A stretch of 64,000 bases of DNA from Paraburkholderia hayleyella (GTDB lineage: Bacteria > Pseudomonadota > Gammaproteobacteria > Burkholderiales > Burkholderiaceae), in the NCBI RefSeq assembly GCF_009455685.1, contig NZ_QPES01000001.1, forward strand, positions 124,001 through 188,000, in the 5' to 3' direction. Within the stretch, counting starts at the first letter, position 1. Each line of letters starts with the position of its first letter. A program made the position numbers and the translations under genes. This document shows positions 1-11,526 of this stretch, piece by piece. Below the pieces are notes generated by a model, which was given only the letters and a program-made list of their open reading frames with translations, was not told the DNA's origin and did not search any database.

Positions 1-798
1 GAGCGCATCATCGCGCGCGGCAAGGAAAATGGCGTACTCGACCTGATCCGGCTCAAGCCCGCCGAAGCTCAGACGCTTGAACCCGAACTCGCCTGCGTCG
101 ATGCGGTGTTTTCACCGCAAACGGGCATCGTCGATAGTCATCAGTTGATGCTGGCACTGCAAGCCGACGCCGAACGCGATGGCGCGGCTTGCGTGTTTCA
201 TGCCCCGGTCGAAGCCGTCACCGTTAACCAGAACAGCTTTAACGTGCACCTCGGTGGCGCGGCGCCTGCGGCCATTCGTGCATCGTGCGTGATCAACAGC
301 GCAGGCTTGCATGCCAATGCGCTCGCGCGCCGGATCCACGGGCTCGATCCGCGCCACGTTCCACCGCTTTATCTGGCACGCGGCAATTACTTCGGCATGT
401 CAGGCCGCGCGCCATTTAGCCGACTGATTTATCCCATGCCGAACGAGGCGGGGCTGGGTGTCCATCTGACACTCGATCAAAGCGGCCAGGCGCGCTTCGG
501 CCCCGATGTCGAATGGATTGAAGCCATCCATTACGACGTCAACCCGGAACGTGCCGCATCTTTTTACAGTGCGATTCGCGCCTACTGGCCAGCGTTGCCC
601 GATGGCGCGCTACAACCGGCCTACTCGGGTATTCGCCCCAAGCTGTCAGGTCCGGGCGAAGCAGCCGCCGATTTCGTCATTCAGGGCCCCGCTGCCCATG
701 GCGTGCGCGGCCTCGTCAATCTGTATGGCATCGAGTCGCCTGGGCTAACGGCCTCGCTGGCCATCGCGCAGCGCGTCTGCGAGCTAGCGGGACGCTAA
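1..798 (+). CDS. FAD-dependent oxidoreductase (DAO superfamily), C-terminal part
   Basis: The reading frame is open from the first base, so the gene starts upstream of the window and about 265 C-terminal residues are visible. The conserved block TGIVDSHQLMLALQADAE and the later Gly-rich end (LVNLYGIESPGLTASLAIA) are typical of DAO-fold enzymes related to L-2-hydroxyglutarate oxidase and glycine/D-amino-acid oxidases. The dinucleotide-binding GxGxxG motif lies outside the window. The family oxidises 2-hydroxy acids or amines using bound FAD. The exact substrate cannot be told from this fragment. Confidence 0.75.
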   Translation, partial: ERIIARGKENGVLDLIRLKPAEAQTLEPELACVDAVFSPQTGIVDSHQLMLALQADAERDGAACVFHAPVEAVTVNQNSFNVHLGGAAPAAIRASCVINSAGLHANALARRIHGLDPRHVPPLYLARGNYFGMSGRAPFSRLIYPMPNEAGLGVHLTLDQSGQARFGPDVEWIEAIHYDVNPERAASFYSAIRAYWPALPDGALQPAYSGIRPKLSGPGEAAADFVIQGPAAHGVRGLVNLYGIESPGLTASLAIAQRVCELAGR

Positions 799-941
799 GC
801 GTGGATGATCGCGGGCAGGCGTGCCGCATGCCTTATCTCAACTATATGAACCACGACGCGTTGATCAGGAGAGGCGTTGCTATTCTGGGGGCCGCCGTCG
901 GCTGAACGGCACCACATCCAATAAAAACGGAGTCCCTCCCC

Positions 942-1277
942 ATGAAAACCTCCCGTCGCACCTTTTTGCTCACTAGTCTGGGGGCTGCTTCAAGCTTCGC
1001 CCTTTCACGCCAGGCGCTCGCCGCACCCTCCACCGTCACCGCGGCAGCCCCGGTAAAAATCGCGGAAAACGACCCCGTTGCGCTCGCACTCGGTTATGCC
1101 CCGGACGCCACCACCGTCGACAAAAAGAAATACGTGAAATATGCCGCAGGCCAGGACTGCGGCAATTGCAGTTTTTATCAGGGCAAAACTACTGAGCCGT
1201 GGGCCCATTGCCCGATGTTCGGCAACAAACTGGTGGCCAGCAAGGCGTGGTGCAACGCCTATAGCAAAAGAACCTGA
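942..1277 (+). CDS. high-potential iron-sulfur protein (HiPIP), Tat-exported
   Basis: This is a 111-residue periplasmic electron carrier. The N-terminus carries a twin-arginine signal (SRRTFLLTS) with a hydrophobic stretch and a likely cleavage site after ALA near residue 27. Four cysteines at residues 73, 76, 90 and 104 (CGNC, HCPMF, WCNAY) have the spacing that binds the single [4Fe-4S] cluster of HiPIPs. The family shuttles electrons at high potential between respiratory or photosynthetic complexes and oxidases. A purine-rich site (cggagtccc) precedes the ATG. No partner enzyme is adjacent, so its redox partner is unknown. Confidence 0.93.
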   Translation: MKTSRRTFLLTSLGAASSFALSRQALAAPSTVTAAAPVKIAENDPVALALGYAPDATTVDKKKYVKYAAGQDCGNCSFYQGKTTEPWAHCPMFGNKLVASKAWCNAYSKRT

Positions 1278-1531
1278 GAACCCTGAATATTGGCTGGCAT
1301 CATTTTCAAGATAATCTGCGCACAGAGCGCTAGACCATTCGATTAATTGCAGACAGCCCATGTCTGCTCCTGCAAGGCGCTTGCCGCGATCTGCGACAAG
1401 CGCTTTTTTGTTTGTGCTTGAAAGACATGGCACGGCTCTCTACACTCGCCATGCGTTTTACATCGACTTGCTCCGTCTGGGCGAACCGCCTGAGACGCGT
1501 TACCACGCTATTCCACATGTTGGAGATATAG

Positions 1532-2824
1532 ATGGCACCGGCATCAAAGAGCCTCAACAACCGGGCGATCGCCGCTGCGGTCGTCGGCAACGCACTCGAA
1601 TGGTATGACTTCACCGTGTTCGGCTTCATGACGGTGGTGATCGCCGAACTGTTCTTTCCTACCCATGATGAATACTCGTCGTTGCTCCTCGCCACGGCAA
1701 GTTTCGGCGTAGCTTTTTTCATGCGGCCAATTGGCGGCATCGTGCTGGGGCTATACGCCGATCGCGCAGGACGCAAGGCCGCACTCACCATGGTGATAGC
1801 GCTGATGACGCTCGGCATCTTGCTGCTTGCCATTGCGCCACCCTATTCAGCAATCGGCATTGGCGCGCCCATCATCATCGTGGTGGGCCGGTTACTGCAG
1901 GGGTTTTCGGCCGGCGGAGAGTTCGGCAGCTCAACGGCATTGCTCATCGAAGCCGCACCGCCCTCCCGCCGTGGCTATTACGGCAGTTGGCAAATGGCCA
2001 GCCAGGCGGCAGCGCTGCTGATCGGCGCGCTGGTCGGCGCAGCTATTTCACGAGGCCTGTCACAAGAAGCGCTGCACTCATGGGGTTGGCGCGTGCCGTT
2101 TATTCTCGGGCTGGTAATTGGCCCTGTCGGTTTTTATATCCGCCGCCATCTGACAGATTCAGAAGTTTTTTTGCACGCAAAACAAACAGCGCCGCGCGTC
2201 ACACTGCGCGATGTCTTCAAAAACCATACCCGGGAGATCGTTTGCGGCCTGGGCGCCGTCATTGCACTGACCGCGACCGTCTACGTCTTTATCAGCTATC
2301 TGCCGACCTTCGCCGTCAAGCAACTCAAACTGCCCTACGCGGAGTCGTTCTATGCGCTGATTGTCGGCAACCTGCTACTCACCGTGCTATCGCCGATCAC
2401 CGGTGCGTGGTCAGACAAGATTGGACGCAAAGGCTTGTCGCTGTGGTCGCTGGGAATCTCGCTCGTGCTGATCTATCCGCTGTTCGCGTGGCTTGCCGCA
2501 GAACCCAGCATCATGCGGTTAATCATTGTGCAAGCCATCTTGTCGGTCACGCTCTCGGGCTATTACGGGCCCTTTGGTGCGATGATCGCTGAACTGTTTC
2601 CCGCCCATGTGCGCTCCACAGGCCTTTCGCTTGCGTACAACATCGCGGTCATGCTGTTTGGCGGGTTCGGGCCATTCATCGTGACGTGGCTGCTCAAGCA
2701 TACCGGCTCGCCACTGGCACCCACCTATTACGTCATGAGCGGGCTAGCGTTGTCATTTGTGGCGATCGCATGGATTCCGTCGCAACGTCACGCCGCTCTG
2801 GAAGCTCAGCGCAAACGGGTATAA
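1532..2824 (+). CDS. MFS transporter, metabolite:H+ symporter (MHS/ProP-like) family
   Basis: This 430-residue inner-membrane permease has about 12 hydrophobic segments. The N-terminus (GNALEWYDFTVFGF) and the loop motif DRAGRKAAL between TM2 and TM3 are hallmarks of the metabolite:H+ symporter subfamily, which includes ProP (proline/betaine), KgtP (2-oxoglutarate) and ShiA. A second copy of the motif (SDKIGRKGLS) lies in the C-terminal half. The start is the ATG after a GGAG site at about 1519. The substrate cannot be assigned within the subfamily. Confidence 0.9.
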   Translation: MAPASKSLNNRAIAAAVVGNALEWYDFTVFGFMTVVIAELFFPTHDEYSSLLLATASFGVAFFMRPIGGIVLGLYADRAGRKAALTMVIALMTLGILLLAIAPPYSAIGIGAPIIIVVGRLLQGFSAGGEFGSSTALLIEAAPPSRRGYYGSWQMASQAAALLIGALVGAAISRGLSQEALHSWGWRVPFILGLVIGPVGFYIRRHLTDSEVFLHAKQTAPRVTLRDVFKNHTREIVCGLGAVIALTATVYVFISYLPTFAVKQLKLPYAESFYALIVGNLLLTVLSPITGAWSDKIGRKGLSLWSLGISLVLIYPLFAWLAAEPSIMRLIIVQAILSVTLSGYYGPFGAMIAELFPAHVRSTGLSLAYNIAVMLFGGFGPFIVTWLLKHTGSPLAPTYYVMSGLALSFVAIAWIPSQRHAALEAQRKRV

Positions 2825-2916
2825 CCGGGCTCTGCGGCTCAGACACGGACAGCATGCATGTTTCGTGCGTCCGTGTCGCATGCCCTACCGTACGGATCAG
2901 GCTCAATCAGACTCAA

Positions 2917-4407
2917 TCAGGCACGGGCAAGCGCCAGCGGCGGGCGCCGGTCAAACCATGGGCGTGCCGCTTCAAGTTGCGCAGCCAGCCTGAAGAGCGT
3001 CGCCTCATCCCCATGACGTCCGGCAAACTGCACGCCCACCGGTAAATTGCGTGCATTCCAGTAAAGCGGCACCGACATCGCGGGTTGCCCGCTCAGGTTG
3101 AACACCTCCGTGCAGCCCGCCCAGGAAAATGCCTTGTTGGCGGCCTCGTCCAGCAGCTTTTTCATGAATGCTTCGAGCGGAAAAGTGCTGACCATGCGCA
3201 TTTGCACACGCTCCATCAGGCTGGAGCGCATTTCACCGATCTTGATCGGCGGAGCCGCTAGCGTTGCGCACAGGATCACGTCGTAGCGTGTCAGCAAATC
3301 AGTTAGCCGCGTCGACACACGTTGCTGCTCCTCCAGCGCGCTCGCCAGACTGCGTTCGCCCAGCTTGCGTCCGATATGCGCCATCGTCCAGGTCTCGATC
3401 TCGAACTCAGCCCGCACAGGTTTGCTGCCCGTCAGGCGCTGTGCCTTCAATACGAAATTTTCAGCGTCAATCGACCACAACATTAAAAACGCGTGCCGCA
3501 CCTGAGCGAAATCAATGCCCAGTGAAACGGGCTCGACATGATGCCCAAACGAAGCCGCGAGTTGCGCGGCATCCTCCAGTGCGGCAAGCGTGTCACCCGA
3601 TAGCGCGGTTGCGAACATCGGGTCTGTCACGTAAGCGATATGCAAGGGCTGACAGGGCTCGCCAGCGGCTGCCAGAAAAGTGCCAGGCGAACCCGGCGCC
3701 AGGTTCGCCTGCCCCGAGGTCAAATCAAGCAGCAGTGCGCTATCGCGCACACTGCGCGAAATGGCGTGATCCACGCTCAGCCCGCCTGGCACCGATGAGG
3801 GAGCAGACGGCGGTTGCCTGCCACGTGATGGCTTGAAGCCAAAAAGCCCGCAACATGAAGCAGGAATACGAATGGAGCCACCGCCATCGGATGCATGTGC
3901 CAACGGCACGACCCCTGCTGCAACGGCGGCAGCCGTGCCACCACTTGAGCCGCCTGGCGTGTGATCGAGATTCCAGGGGTTACGGCATGGACCGAATAGC
4001 TCGGGTTCGGTATAGGGCATCTGGCCCAGTTCAGACGTGCTGGTTTTGCCGAAGATATTGAGCCCAGCGGCCTTTGTCAGTGCAATCACAGGCGAATCTT
4101 CGGACGGAACGAAATGACGGTAGTAGCGGCTACCCATCGACATCCGCAGCCCCGCCACCGCCGCCCCCAGATCCTTGACCAGATACGGCACGCCTGCCAA
4201 CGGCCCACTGCCACCGCCATTTTCGTCGGACAAAGCGGCTCGTTTGCGGGCTGCGTCGTAATCCTTAAGCACCAGTGCGTTAATCGCGGGATTGGTTGCC
4301 TCGGCCCGCGCGATGGCGGTATCGAGCAGTTCGCGGGCGCTCACTTCACGCTTCTGGATAAGCTCAGCGAGGCGCATGGCATCGCAGGCGAGGTAATCGG
4401 ATTGCAC
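2917..4407 (-). CDS. amidase (amidase-signature family)
   Basis: This 496-residue cytosolic hydrolase has an intact amidase-signature core. Visible parts are the catalytic Lys in PYLVKDLG (about K78), the Gly/Ser-rich GGSSGG with the cis-Ser (about S154), and the nucleophile Ser in GGSIRIPAS (about S178). The length fits stand-alone amidases (EC 3.5.1.4) and not a GatCAB operon, since no gatB or gatC is nearby. It converts amides to carboxylate and ammonia. The specific substrate is unknown. It converges on the MFS gene to its left. Confidence 0.9.
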   Translation of the reverse strand: MQSDYLACDAMRLAELIQKREVSARELLDTAIARAEATNPAINALVLKDYDAARKRAALSDENGGGSGPLAGVPYLVKDLGAAVAGLRMSMGSRYYRHFVPSEDSPVIALTKAAGLNIFGKTSTSELGQMPYTEPELFGPCRNPWNLDHTPGGSSGGTAAAVAAGVVPLAHASDGGGSIRIPASCCGLFGFKPSRGRQPPSAPSSVPGGLSVDHAISRSVRDSALLLDLTSGQANLAPGSPGTFLAAAGEPCQPLHIAYVTDPMFATALSGDTLAALEDAAQLAASFGHHVEPVSLGIDFAQVRHAFLMLWSIDAENFVLKAQRLTGSKPVRAEFEIETWTMAHIGRKLGERSLASALEEQQRVSTRLTDLLTRYDVILCATLAAPPIKIGEMRSSLMERVQMRMVSTFPLEAFMKKLLDEAANKAFSWAGCTEVFNLSGQPAMSVPLYWNARNLPVGVQFAGRHGDEATLFRLAAQLEAARPWFDRRPPLALARA

Positions 4408-4486
4408 GACGGAAACGCCTCTTGCTAGATAAGTGACTGAATGGTGAATAACGCTGGGGCCAGGCTAGCGCAAAAGACAGGCGGAC

Positions 4487-5185
4487 CTACATCTGCTCAC
4501 CCAGAAAGGTCAGCGTGCGGCCATGCGCCAAGGCTGCTGCATGCTGGTTATAAGACGCGCGGTCCGTGCAGTTAAAGCCATGGTCCGCATTGGGATAGAG
4601 ATGAAATTCAGCGGCGCGATGGCCCGTGAAACACTCTTTCACCTGGCTCACAGCAGACAGCGGGATTCCCGTATCGAGTTCAGCGTAATGAAACTGGATG
4701 GGTACCGTGATTTTCGCGGCAACGTCGAGCTGGTTCTGGATACCGCCGCCGTAATAAGCCACCGCGCCGTCCAGCAACCCTTGCGCGGCGGCTAGATAAG
4801 CCAGCCGGCCACCAAAGCAATAACCAATAGCCGCGATTTTGCCGCTCACTTCGGGCATCGCGCGCAACACCGCCACCGCTGCGCCGACATCGGCCACAGC
4901 CAGGTTCACATCGGTTTTTTGCAGAAGTTCGATACCTTTGTCGCGGTCCGCTCCAGCGTAGGCCAGCTCAACACGCGGCTGGGTGCGCCAGAAAATGTCC
5001 GGTGCCAGCGCGATGTAACCATCCTGGGCGTATTGGTCCGCCACATTGCGGATATGGCTGTTGACGCCAAAAATTTCCTGAATAATCACGACCGCTGGCC
5101 CCTTGCCACTTTTTGGCAGCGCCAGGTAGCCGCCAAAATTGTCATTGCCAGCCGGGATATCGATCCATCGGGATGTCACGCTCAC
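4487..5185 (-). CDS. dienelactone hydrolase family protein
   Basis: This is an alpha/beta hydrolase of 232 residues when read from the GTG at 5185. An AAGGAG-type site at 5189-5197 sits well before this GTG, which decides the start over an ATG 13 codons upstream. The triad is visible as C123 (GYCFGG), D171 (AELDTG) and H202 (ADHGF), the same positions as in classical carboxymethylenebutenolidase. The family opens dienelactones during aromatic degradation, but many members have other esterase roles. No chlorocatechol or protocatechuate genes adjoin it. Confidence 0.9.
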   Translation of the reverse strand: MSVTSRWIDIPAGNDNFGGYLALPKSGKGPAVVIIQEIFGVNSHIRNVADQYAQDGYIALAPDIFWRTQPRVELAYAGADRDKGIELLQKTDVNLAVADVGAAVAVLRAMPEVSGKIAAIGYCFGGRLAYLAAAQGLLDGAVAYYGGGIQNQLDVAAKITVPIQFHYAELDTGIPLSAVSQVKECFTGHRAAEFHLYPNADHGFNCTDRASYNQHAAALAHGRTLTFLGEQM

Positions 5186-5461
5186 ATTGCTCTCCTTGAA
5201 TAAAATGCAGAGGCAGCCGATCAATACGGGAAAATGCCGTGCTATCCGCGGCCATGACCAGAATTGAACCTCTAATGGCCGGCCAGTGTGCCATCAAACG
5301 CCGGAACCGTGCATCTGGCCAGACGGCCGATTGACGCCAGAACCCCAATCGCCGACGCTAGCAACCGGCTCATTCACGGGCATCTCGTTCGCGTTCAGTG
5401 GAACGGGTCATGCCACACCGCTCGCAGCTCAATCAGCCCTGGTACAAAAAGGGAACCGCTC

Positions 5462-6577
5462 ATGTCCGAACACCACTTTGTCTCGCCATTTGCCCAACGC
5501 TTCAATCTCAGCGTGCCGGTCGTTCAGGCACCCATGGCCGGAGGGCCGACGTCACCGGCCATGGTCGCCGCGGTGTCGAACACCGGCGCACTAGGCTTTC
5601 TCGCAGCCGCACCTTTTTCGCCTGAAAAACTCGCCACGGAAGTCGCCGCCATCCGTGCGCTCACCCCACGCCCTTTTGGCGTCAACCTGTTCGTTCTCGA
5701 TCCCGCCGCACCCGATGACTCCACCGTGCGCCATGCCCTTGCCGCGATTGACCCGTTACGCGCCGCCCTCGGCTTGCCCCCTGGTCATCCGCTAGAACAA
5801 TACGCACCCGATTTCCAGGCGCAACTGAAGATGCTGGTTGAATTGCGCGTGCCGGTCGTCAGCTTCACCTTTGGCGTACTGCCACGACATGACGTGGCCC
5901 GTCTGCAGGCGGCAGGCAGTTATGTCATCGGCACCGCCACGCATGTCGCTGAAGGCCTTGCCTGGCAGGCAGCAGGGGCCGATGCGATCGCGGCACAAGG
6001 AGCGGAGGCGGGCGCACATCGCGGCACTTTTATCGGCGAAGCCGAAGACGCGCTGATCGGCACCATGGCGCTCGTGCCGCAGCTTGTCGATGCCATCGGC
6101 CTGCCCGTACTCGCGGCTGGCGGCATCATGGATGGCCGGGGCATCGTTGCCGCACTCGCCCTGGGCGCGCAAGCGGCGCAGATGGGCACCGCGTTTCTGA
6201 ATTGCGCCGAGAGCACGATCCCTGCGGCATGGAAAGCCCGCCTCCGCACCGCCTCCGACACCGCCACGCGCGTGACGCCAGCCATCACCGGCCGCCACGC
6301 CAGAGGTATCCGCAACCCGCTGATGCAACAATTGGCCGGGCAACCTGGACACATCGCCCCGTATCCCGTTCAAAATGCGCTCACCCAGGAATTACGCCAG
6401 ACAGCCGGAAGAACCGATAACGGTGACTACCTTTCGCTCTGGTCAGGGCAGGGGGTACCGCTTGGCCAAAAGCGGCCGCTGAATATACCTGCAGCGCTTC
6501 TGGTCAATCAGCTCGATGCCGAATGGCGTGTTATCGCAGCAAAAATCGGAGCCCTGAATCACCAGGGTGAGGCGTAA
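5462..6577 (+). CDS. nitronate monooxygenase (2-nitropropane dioxygenase family)
   Basis: This is a 371-residue FMN-dependent TIM-barrel enzyme when started at the ATG at 5462. Upstream in-frame codons are not conserved-looking. Family features are the N-terminal VVQAPMAGGPTSPAMVAAVS, the phosphate-binding VLAAGGIMDGRG, and GAEAGAHRG, which carries the catalytic His. These enzymes oxidise toxic alkyl nitronates such as propionate-3-nitronate to carbonyl compounds and nitrite. The divergently placed dienelactone hydrolase does not by itself define a pathway. Confidence 0.9.
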   Translation: MSEHHFVSPFAQRFNLSVPVVQAPMAGGPTSPAMVAAVSNTGALGFLAAAPFSPEKLATEVAAIRALTPRPFGVNLFVLDPAAPDDSTVRHALAAIDPLRAALGLPPGHPLEQYAPDFQAQLKMLVELRVPVVSFTFGVLPRHDVARLQAAGSYVIGTATHVAEGLAWQAAGADAIAAQGAEAGAHRGTFIGEAEDALIGTMALVPQLVDAIGLPVLAAGGIMDGRGIVAALALGAQAAQMGTAFLNCAESTIPAAWKARLRTASDTATRVTPAITGRHARGIRNPLMQQLAGQPGHIAPYPVQNALTQELRQTAGRTDNGDYLSLWSGQGVPLGQKRPLNIPAALLVNQLDAEWRVIAAKIGALNHQGEA

Positions 6578-6935
6578 TCCGGTCTGCTCAAGCCCGTCTT
6601 CGCATCGTTATTATTTTTGACTCAAGGCGCGCATTAATACGTTGTGTACGTCCCACTTAAACCGCGTTAATACCGCTTGCACCAACATTAGTACGCGCCA
6701 TGAAAAATCATATATATCAAATATTTACTGAAACATTACCCGCACTACTCTCAACACTTCCAAAGAAAAGCAATCAGCTACATCCGAGTTTTCTCAAAAA
6801 AATCCCACGAATTAATTTGATCCCCCTACACTTGCGCGCAAGTACGGTTTGGCTCCGTTTTATTACTTGCGGACTAACGTACTGAAGTACCGAAGAAGGC
6901 ATCAGCGATACATCCGGCGTAGTCGTCCACGGGAT
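6578..6935. other. AT-rich intergenic stretch
   Basis: This stretch lies between the nitronate monooxygenase gene and the structured leader of the binding-protein gene. It is more AT-rich than the genes around it. A 61-codon open frame at 6700-6885 lacks a good ribosome site and any recognisable motif. No convincing promoter or RNA gene was made out beyond the general composition expected of a promoter region. Confidence 0.4.
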
Positions 6936-6989
6936 TGGGCAGCACGTATTGGGTACGTGCCAGCCCAGGACGGCAACGCCGTTTCTGGG
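6936..6989 (+). promoter_or_regulatory. candidate leader with two mutually exclusive hairpins
   Basis: In the 5' region of the Liv-type binding protein, TGGGC (6936-6940) can pair with GCCCA (6963-6967), closing a stem that also contains GCACGTA/TACGTGC. Alternatively CCCAG (6964-6968) can pair with CTGGG (6985-6989), closing a second stem with the core ACGGCAACGCCGT. The base run at 6964-6967 is shared, so only one hairpin can form. This is the layout of an attenuator or translational switch just before the GGAG ribosome site. The regulatory role is inference. Confidence 0.4.
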
Positions 6990-7009
6990 ACCGAAACTGG
7001 AGACTCAAT

Positions 7010-8155
7010 ATGAACACCAAGATTCAAAAACTGTTGCCTGTTAGTGCTGCGGTCATGCTGAGCGCCACACTGGCGACCACGGCATTCGCCGACGTAGTCG
7101 TCAAAATCGGTCACGTTGCTCCGCTGACGGGGGGCATTGCCCATTTGGGCAAAGATAATGAAAACGGTGCACGTCTGGCCATCGAAGAAATCAACGCGAA
7201 AGGCTTGACCATCGACGGTCAGAAAATCACGTTGCAAATCGACCCGCAAGACGATGCCGCTGATCCACGCACAGCCACCCAAGTCGCGCAAAAGCTCGTG
7301 GACGACAAAGTTGTCGCGGTTGTCGGACACTTGAACTCGGGTACTTCAATTCCCGCCTCAAAGATTTATAGCGATGCCGGTATCGTGCAGATTTCACCGT
7401 CGTCCACCAACCCGGCTTATACCCAGCAAGGCTTCAAAACCACTTATCGCGTTGTCGCAACCGATGCGCAACAAGGCCCCGCGCTAGCCAACTACGCCTT
7501 CAAGACGATGAAGCTCAAGAGCGTCGCCATCGTCGATGACTCAACGGCATATGGCCAAGGGCTGGCAAACGAGTTCGAAAAAACCGCGAAATCCCTTGGC
7601 ATGAAGGTGCTCTCGCATGATGCGACCAACGATAAAGCGGTCGATTTTCGCGCGATCCTGACCAAAATCAAAGGCGAAAACCCTGACGCGATCATGTACG
7701 GCGGCATGGATGCCACCGGCGGCCCATTTGCCAAACAGGCCAAACAGCTAGGTTTGCGCGCTCGCATGTTATCCGGCGATGGCGTCTGTACCGACAAGCT
7801 GTCTGATCTGGCTGGAGATGCCACCGACAACATCGTTTGCTCACAGGCCGGCATGGCGCTGGAAAAAATGGACGGTGGCAAAGCCTTTGAGACGAAGTAC
7901 GAAAAACGTTTCGGCCAGCCCATCCAGATCTACGCACCGTTTACGTATGATGCGGTCTATATCATCGTCGACGCGATGAAGCGCGCCAACTCAACGGATC
8001 CGGCCAAAATCCTCGCCGCCATGCCCAAAACTCAATACAAGGGCGTGATTGGCGAGACGACATTCGATGCCAAGGGCGATCTCAAGCACGGTGTGATTTC
8101 GCTCTATAACTACAAGGGCGGCAAAAAATCTGTGCTCGACATCGTCAAGATGTAA
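7010..8155 (+). CDS. branched-chain amino acid ABC transporter substrate-binding protein (LivJ/LivK type)
   Basis: This is a 381-residue periplasmic binding protein. The ATG at 7010 follows a GGAG site and opens a classical Sec signal peptide ending ATTAFA, after which the mature protein begins DVVVKIGHVAPLTGG. The body is a type-I periplasmic-binding (Peripla_BP_6) fold with conserved VVGHLNSGTSIPA and STNPAYTQQG. It captures leucine, isoleucine, valine or a related ligand for an ABC importer. No permease or ATPase genes (livHMGF) adjoin it, so it works with components encoded elsewhere. It is followed by a rho-independent terminator. Confidence 0.92.
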   Translation: MNTKIQKLLPVSAAVMLSATLATTAFADVVVKIGHVAPLTGGIAHLGKDNENGARLAIEEINAKGLTIDGQKITLQIDPQDDAADPRTATQVAQKLVDDKVVAVVGHLNSGTSIPASKIYSDAGIVQISPSSTNPAYTQQGFKTTYRVVATDAQQGPALANYAFKTMKLKSVAIVDDSTAYGQGLANEFEKTAKSLGMKVLSHDATNDKAVDFRAILTKIKGENPDAIMYGGMDATGGPFAKQAKQLGLRARMLSGDGVCTDKLSDLAGDATDNIVCSQAGMALEKMDGGKAFETKYEKRFGQPIQIYAPFTYDAVYIIVDAMKRANSTDPAKILAAMPKTQYKGVIGETTFDAKGDLKHGVISLYNYKGGKKSVLDIVKM

Positions 8156-8231
8156 GCATCCTGAACACTGTGCAAAGGATCACAGGCTCATTGCCGTTTA
8201 TCCGATGCATAGTGTCTGGCACCGCACCAGG

Positions 8232-8264
8232 GCACGCGAGCTTCCCGCTACGCGTGCTTTTTTT
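8232..8264 (+). terminator. rho-independent terminator of the Liv-type gene
   Basis: A perfect 7-bp stem, GCACGCG (8232-8238) with CGCGTGC (8251-8257), is followed directly by seven T residues. Confidence 0.85.
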
Positions 8265-8356
8265 CAACAACGCGAGAGACTCGCTGCTGATATAGCTAAT
8301 ACAGCTGATACGTAACAACCATATAAAAAGCACATAACAACCTGGGGGAAAACACC

Positions 8357-9364
8357 GTGACACGCTCCATCGACCACGAATGGCAACGCTGGATCGCTGA
8401 GAACCTGCTGTTTGACGCGGCCCCGGAGAGTATTCAGGCAATGCTTGTCGCGCAGGGCTTTAATGCGCAAGAGGCCGAACGCGAAATCCATACCGCGCTC
8501 GCCAGCCCTTATCTGCAAGGCGGCACCCGTTTGCGTAACCGTCTGCGCAAGCGCGACTGGATCTTGTCGGTCTATCGCTCCCAGCAACGCGCCCGCGCGC
8601 ATTCCGGCATGGTCGAGCGCCGCGAAAAACTCTCACGCACAGCGTTTTTCGAAGAGTATTACCAGCAAAACCGGCCGGTCATTATTAGTGGAATGCTCGA
8701 TGGCTGGATGGCGCGCAAAAAATGGAATCTGGATTACTTTCGCGCGCAATGCGGCGATTGTGAAATTGAAGTGCAGTTTGACCGGGAAACCGACACCCAT
8801 TACGAAATCAATCAACCCCGCCTGAAACGGACGATGCGCTTTGGCGACTATGTCGATCTGGTCGAACGAAGCAGCCCGACGAACAATTTTTATATGACGG
8901 CCAATAACACATCGCACAACCGTCAGGCGCTCGCTGCGTTGTGGCCCGATGCACCGCCGATCGGCGAATATCTCGATGCAAACTCGCCCGATACCGGTTT
9001 TTTCTGGTTTGGTCCGGCAGGCACCCGAACCCCGTTTCATCACGATCTGACCAATAACTTCATGGCACAGGTTATTGGCCGCAAACGCATCACGCTCGTG
9101 CCGCTGTGCGACACGCCTTATATGTACAACTTGCTGCATTGCTATTCTCAGGTGGACGGCAGCGCAATCGATTTCGCCCGTTTTCCTGAGATGCGGCATG
9201 CGCAAATCATCGATTGCACGCTTGAGCCAGGAGAATTGCTGTTTTTGCCCATCGGCTGGTGGCATTACGTCGAAGGGCTTGATGTGTCAGTCACCATGAC
9301 CTTCATCAACTTCCTGGAACCTAACGATTTTTCCCAGCAGTACACCACCTGGAATGAAGTCTGA
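8357..9364 (+). CDS. cupin-like (JmjC-type) Fe(II)/2-oxoglutarate oxygenase family protein
   Basis: This 335-residue protein starts at a GTG. The C-terminal half is a JmjC-like cupin_8 domain: PFHHD gives the HxD metal motif (H228, D230) and GWWHYVEG gives the distal His (H303). The spacing suits Fe(II)/2-oxoglutarate hydroxylases of proteins or small molecules. The N-terminal 90 residues are helical and unrecognised. The substrate is unknown. The gene stands alone between two terminators. Confidence 0.83.
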   Translation: MTRSIDHEWQRWIAENLLFDAAPESIQAMLVAQGFNAQEAEREIHTALASPYLQGGTRLRNRLRKRDWILSVYRSQQRARAHSGMVERREKLSRTAFFEEYYQQNRPVIISGMLDGWMARKKWNLDYFRAQCGDCEIEVQFDRETDTHYEINQPRLKRTMRFGDYVDLVERSSPTNNFYMTANNTSHNRQALAALWPDAPPIGEYLDANSPDTGFFWFGPAGTRTPFHHDLTNNFMAQVIGRKRITLVPLCDTPYMYNLLHCYSQVDGSAIDFARFPEMRHAQIIDCTLEPGELLFLPIGWWHYVEGLDVSVTMTFINFLEPNDFSQQYTTWNEV

Positions 9365-9400
9365 ACCAGCTGCGTCATACCTCTCGCGCGTGCACCAACC

Positions 9401-9438
9401 AAACAGCGGACCGTGTGATTTACGGGCCCGCTGTTTTT
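9401..9438 (+). terminator. rho-independent terminator after the cupin gene
   Basis: AACAGCGG (9402-9409) pairs with CCGCTGTT (9428-9435) and is followed by a short T run. Confidence 0.75.
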
Positions 9439-9532
9439 ACTTCTACTTTCCGCGCTGCGCTCATTTATCCTGCTTATTTACCTTGATTTGTTTATATTGA
9501 GCCGCTTGCGTTTCAAGCCGTGAGCAAAACCG

Positions 9533-11269
<1,737 letters not shown>

Positions 11270-11526
11270 GGCCCGGCTCCTCGTAATTAAAATAAGCGAG
11301 AAACCCACTGCAAACCTCGTGCCAACCATAAACGCTCAAATCAAACATCGTCCAAAACCAATAAAATCAACCTCCGAATAAAAAAACAGATGTATCGGAA
11401 CCTATACCGAACTCAGAACGTTCCGAAAAATATCTCCCAATCCGCATATGACGTAACGTAACGCCATGCATCGCAAAATCCATAATCGGCCAAGCCAATA
11501 CCCCTCAATCCCCCCGCATCGTGACG

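Noticed and set aside
6700..6885. 61-codon open frame in the AT-rich gap before the Liv-type gene
   Set aside because: No ribosome site, no motif and odd composition; probably promoter DNA.
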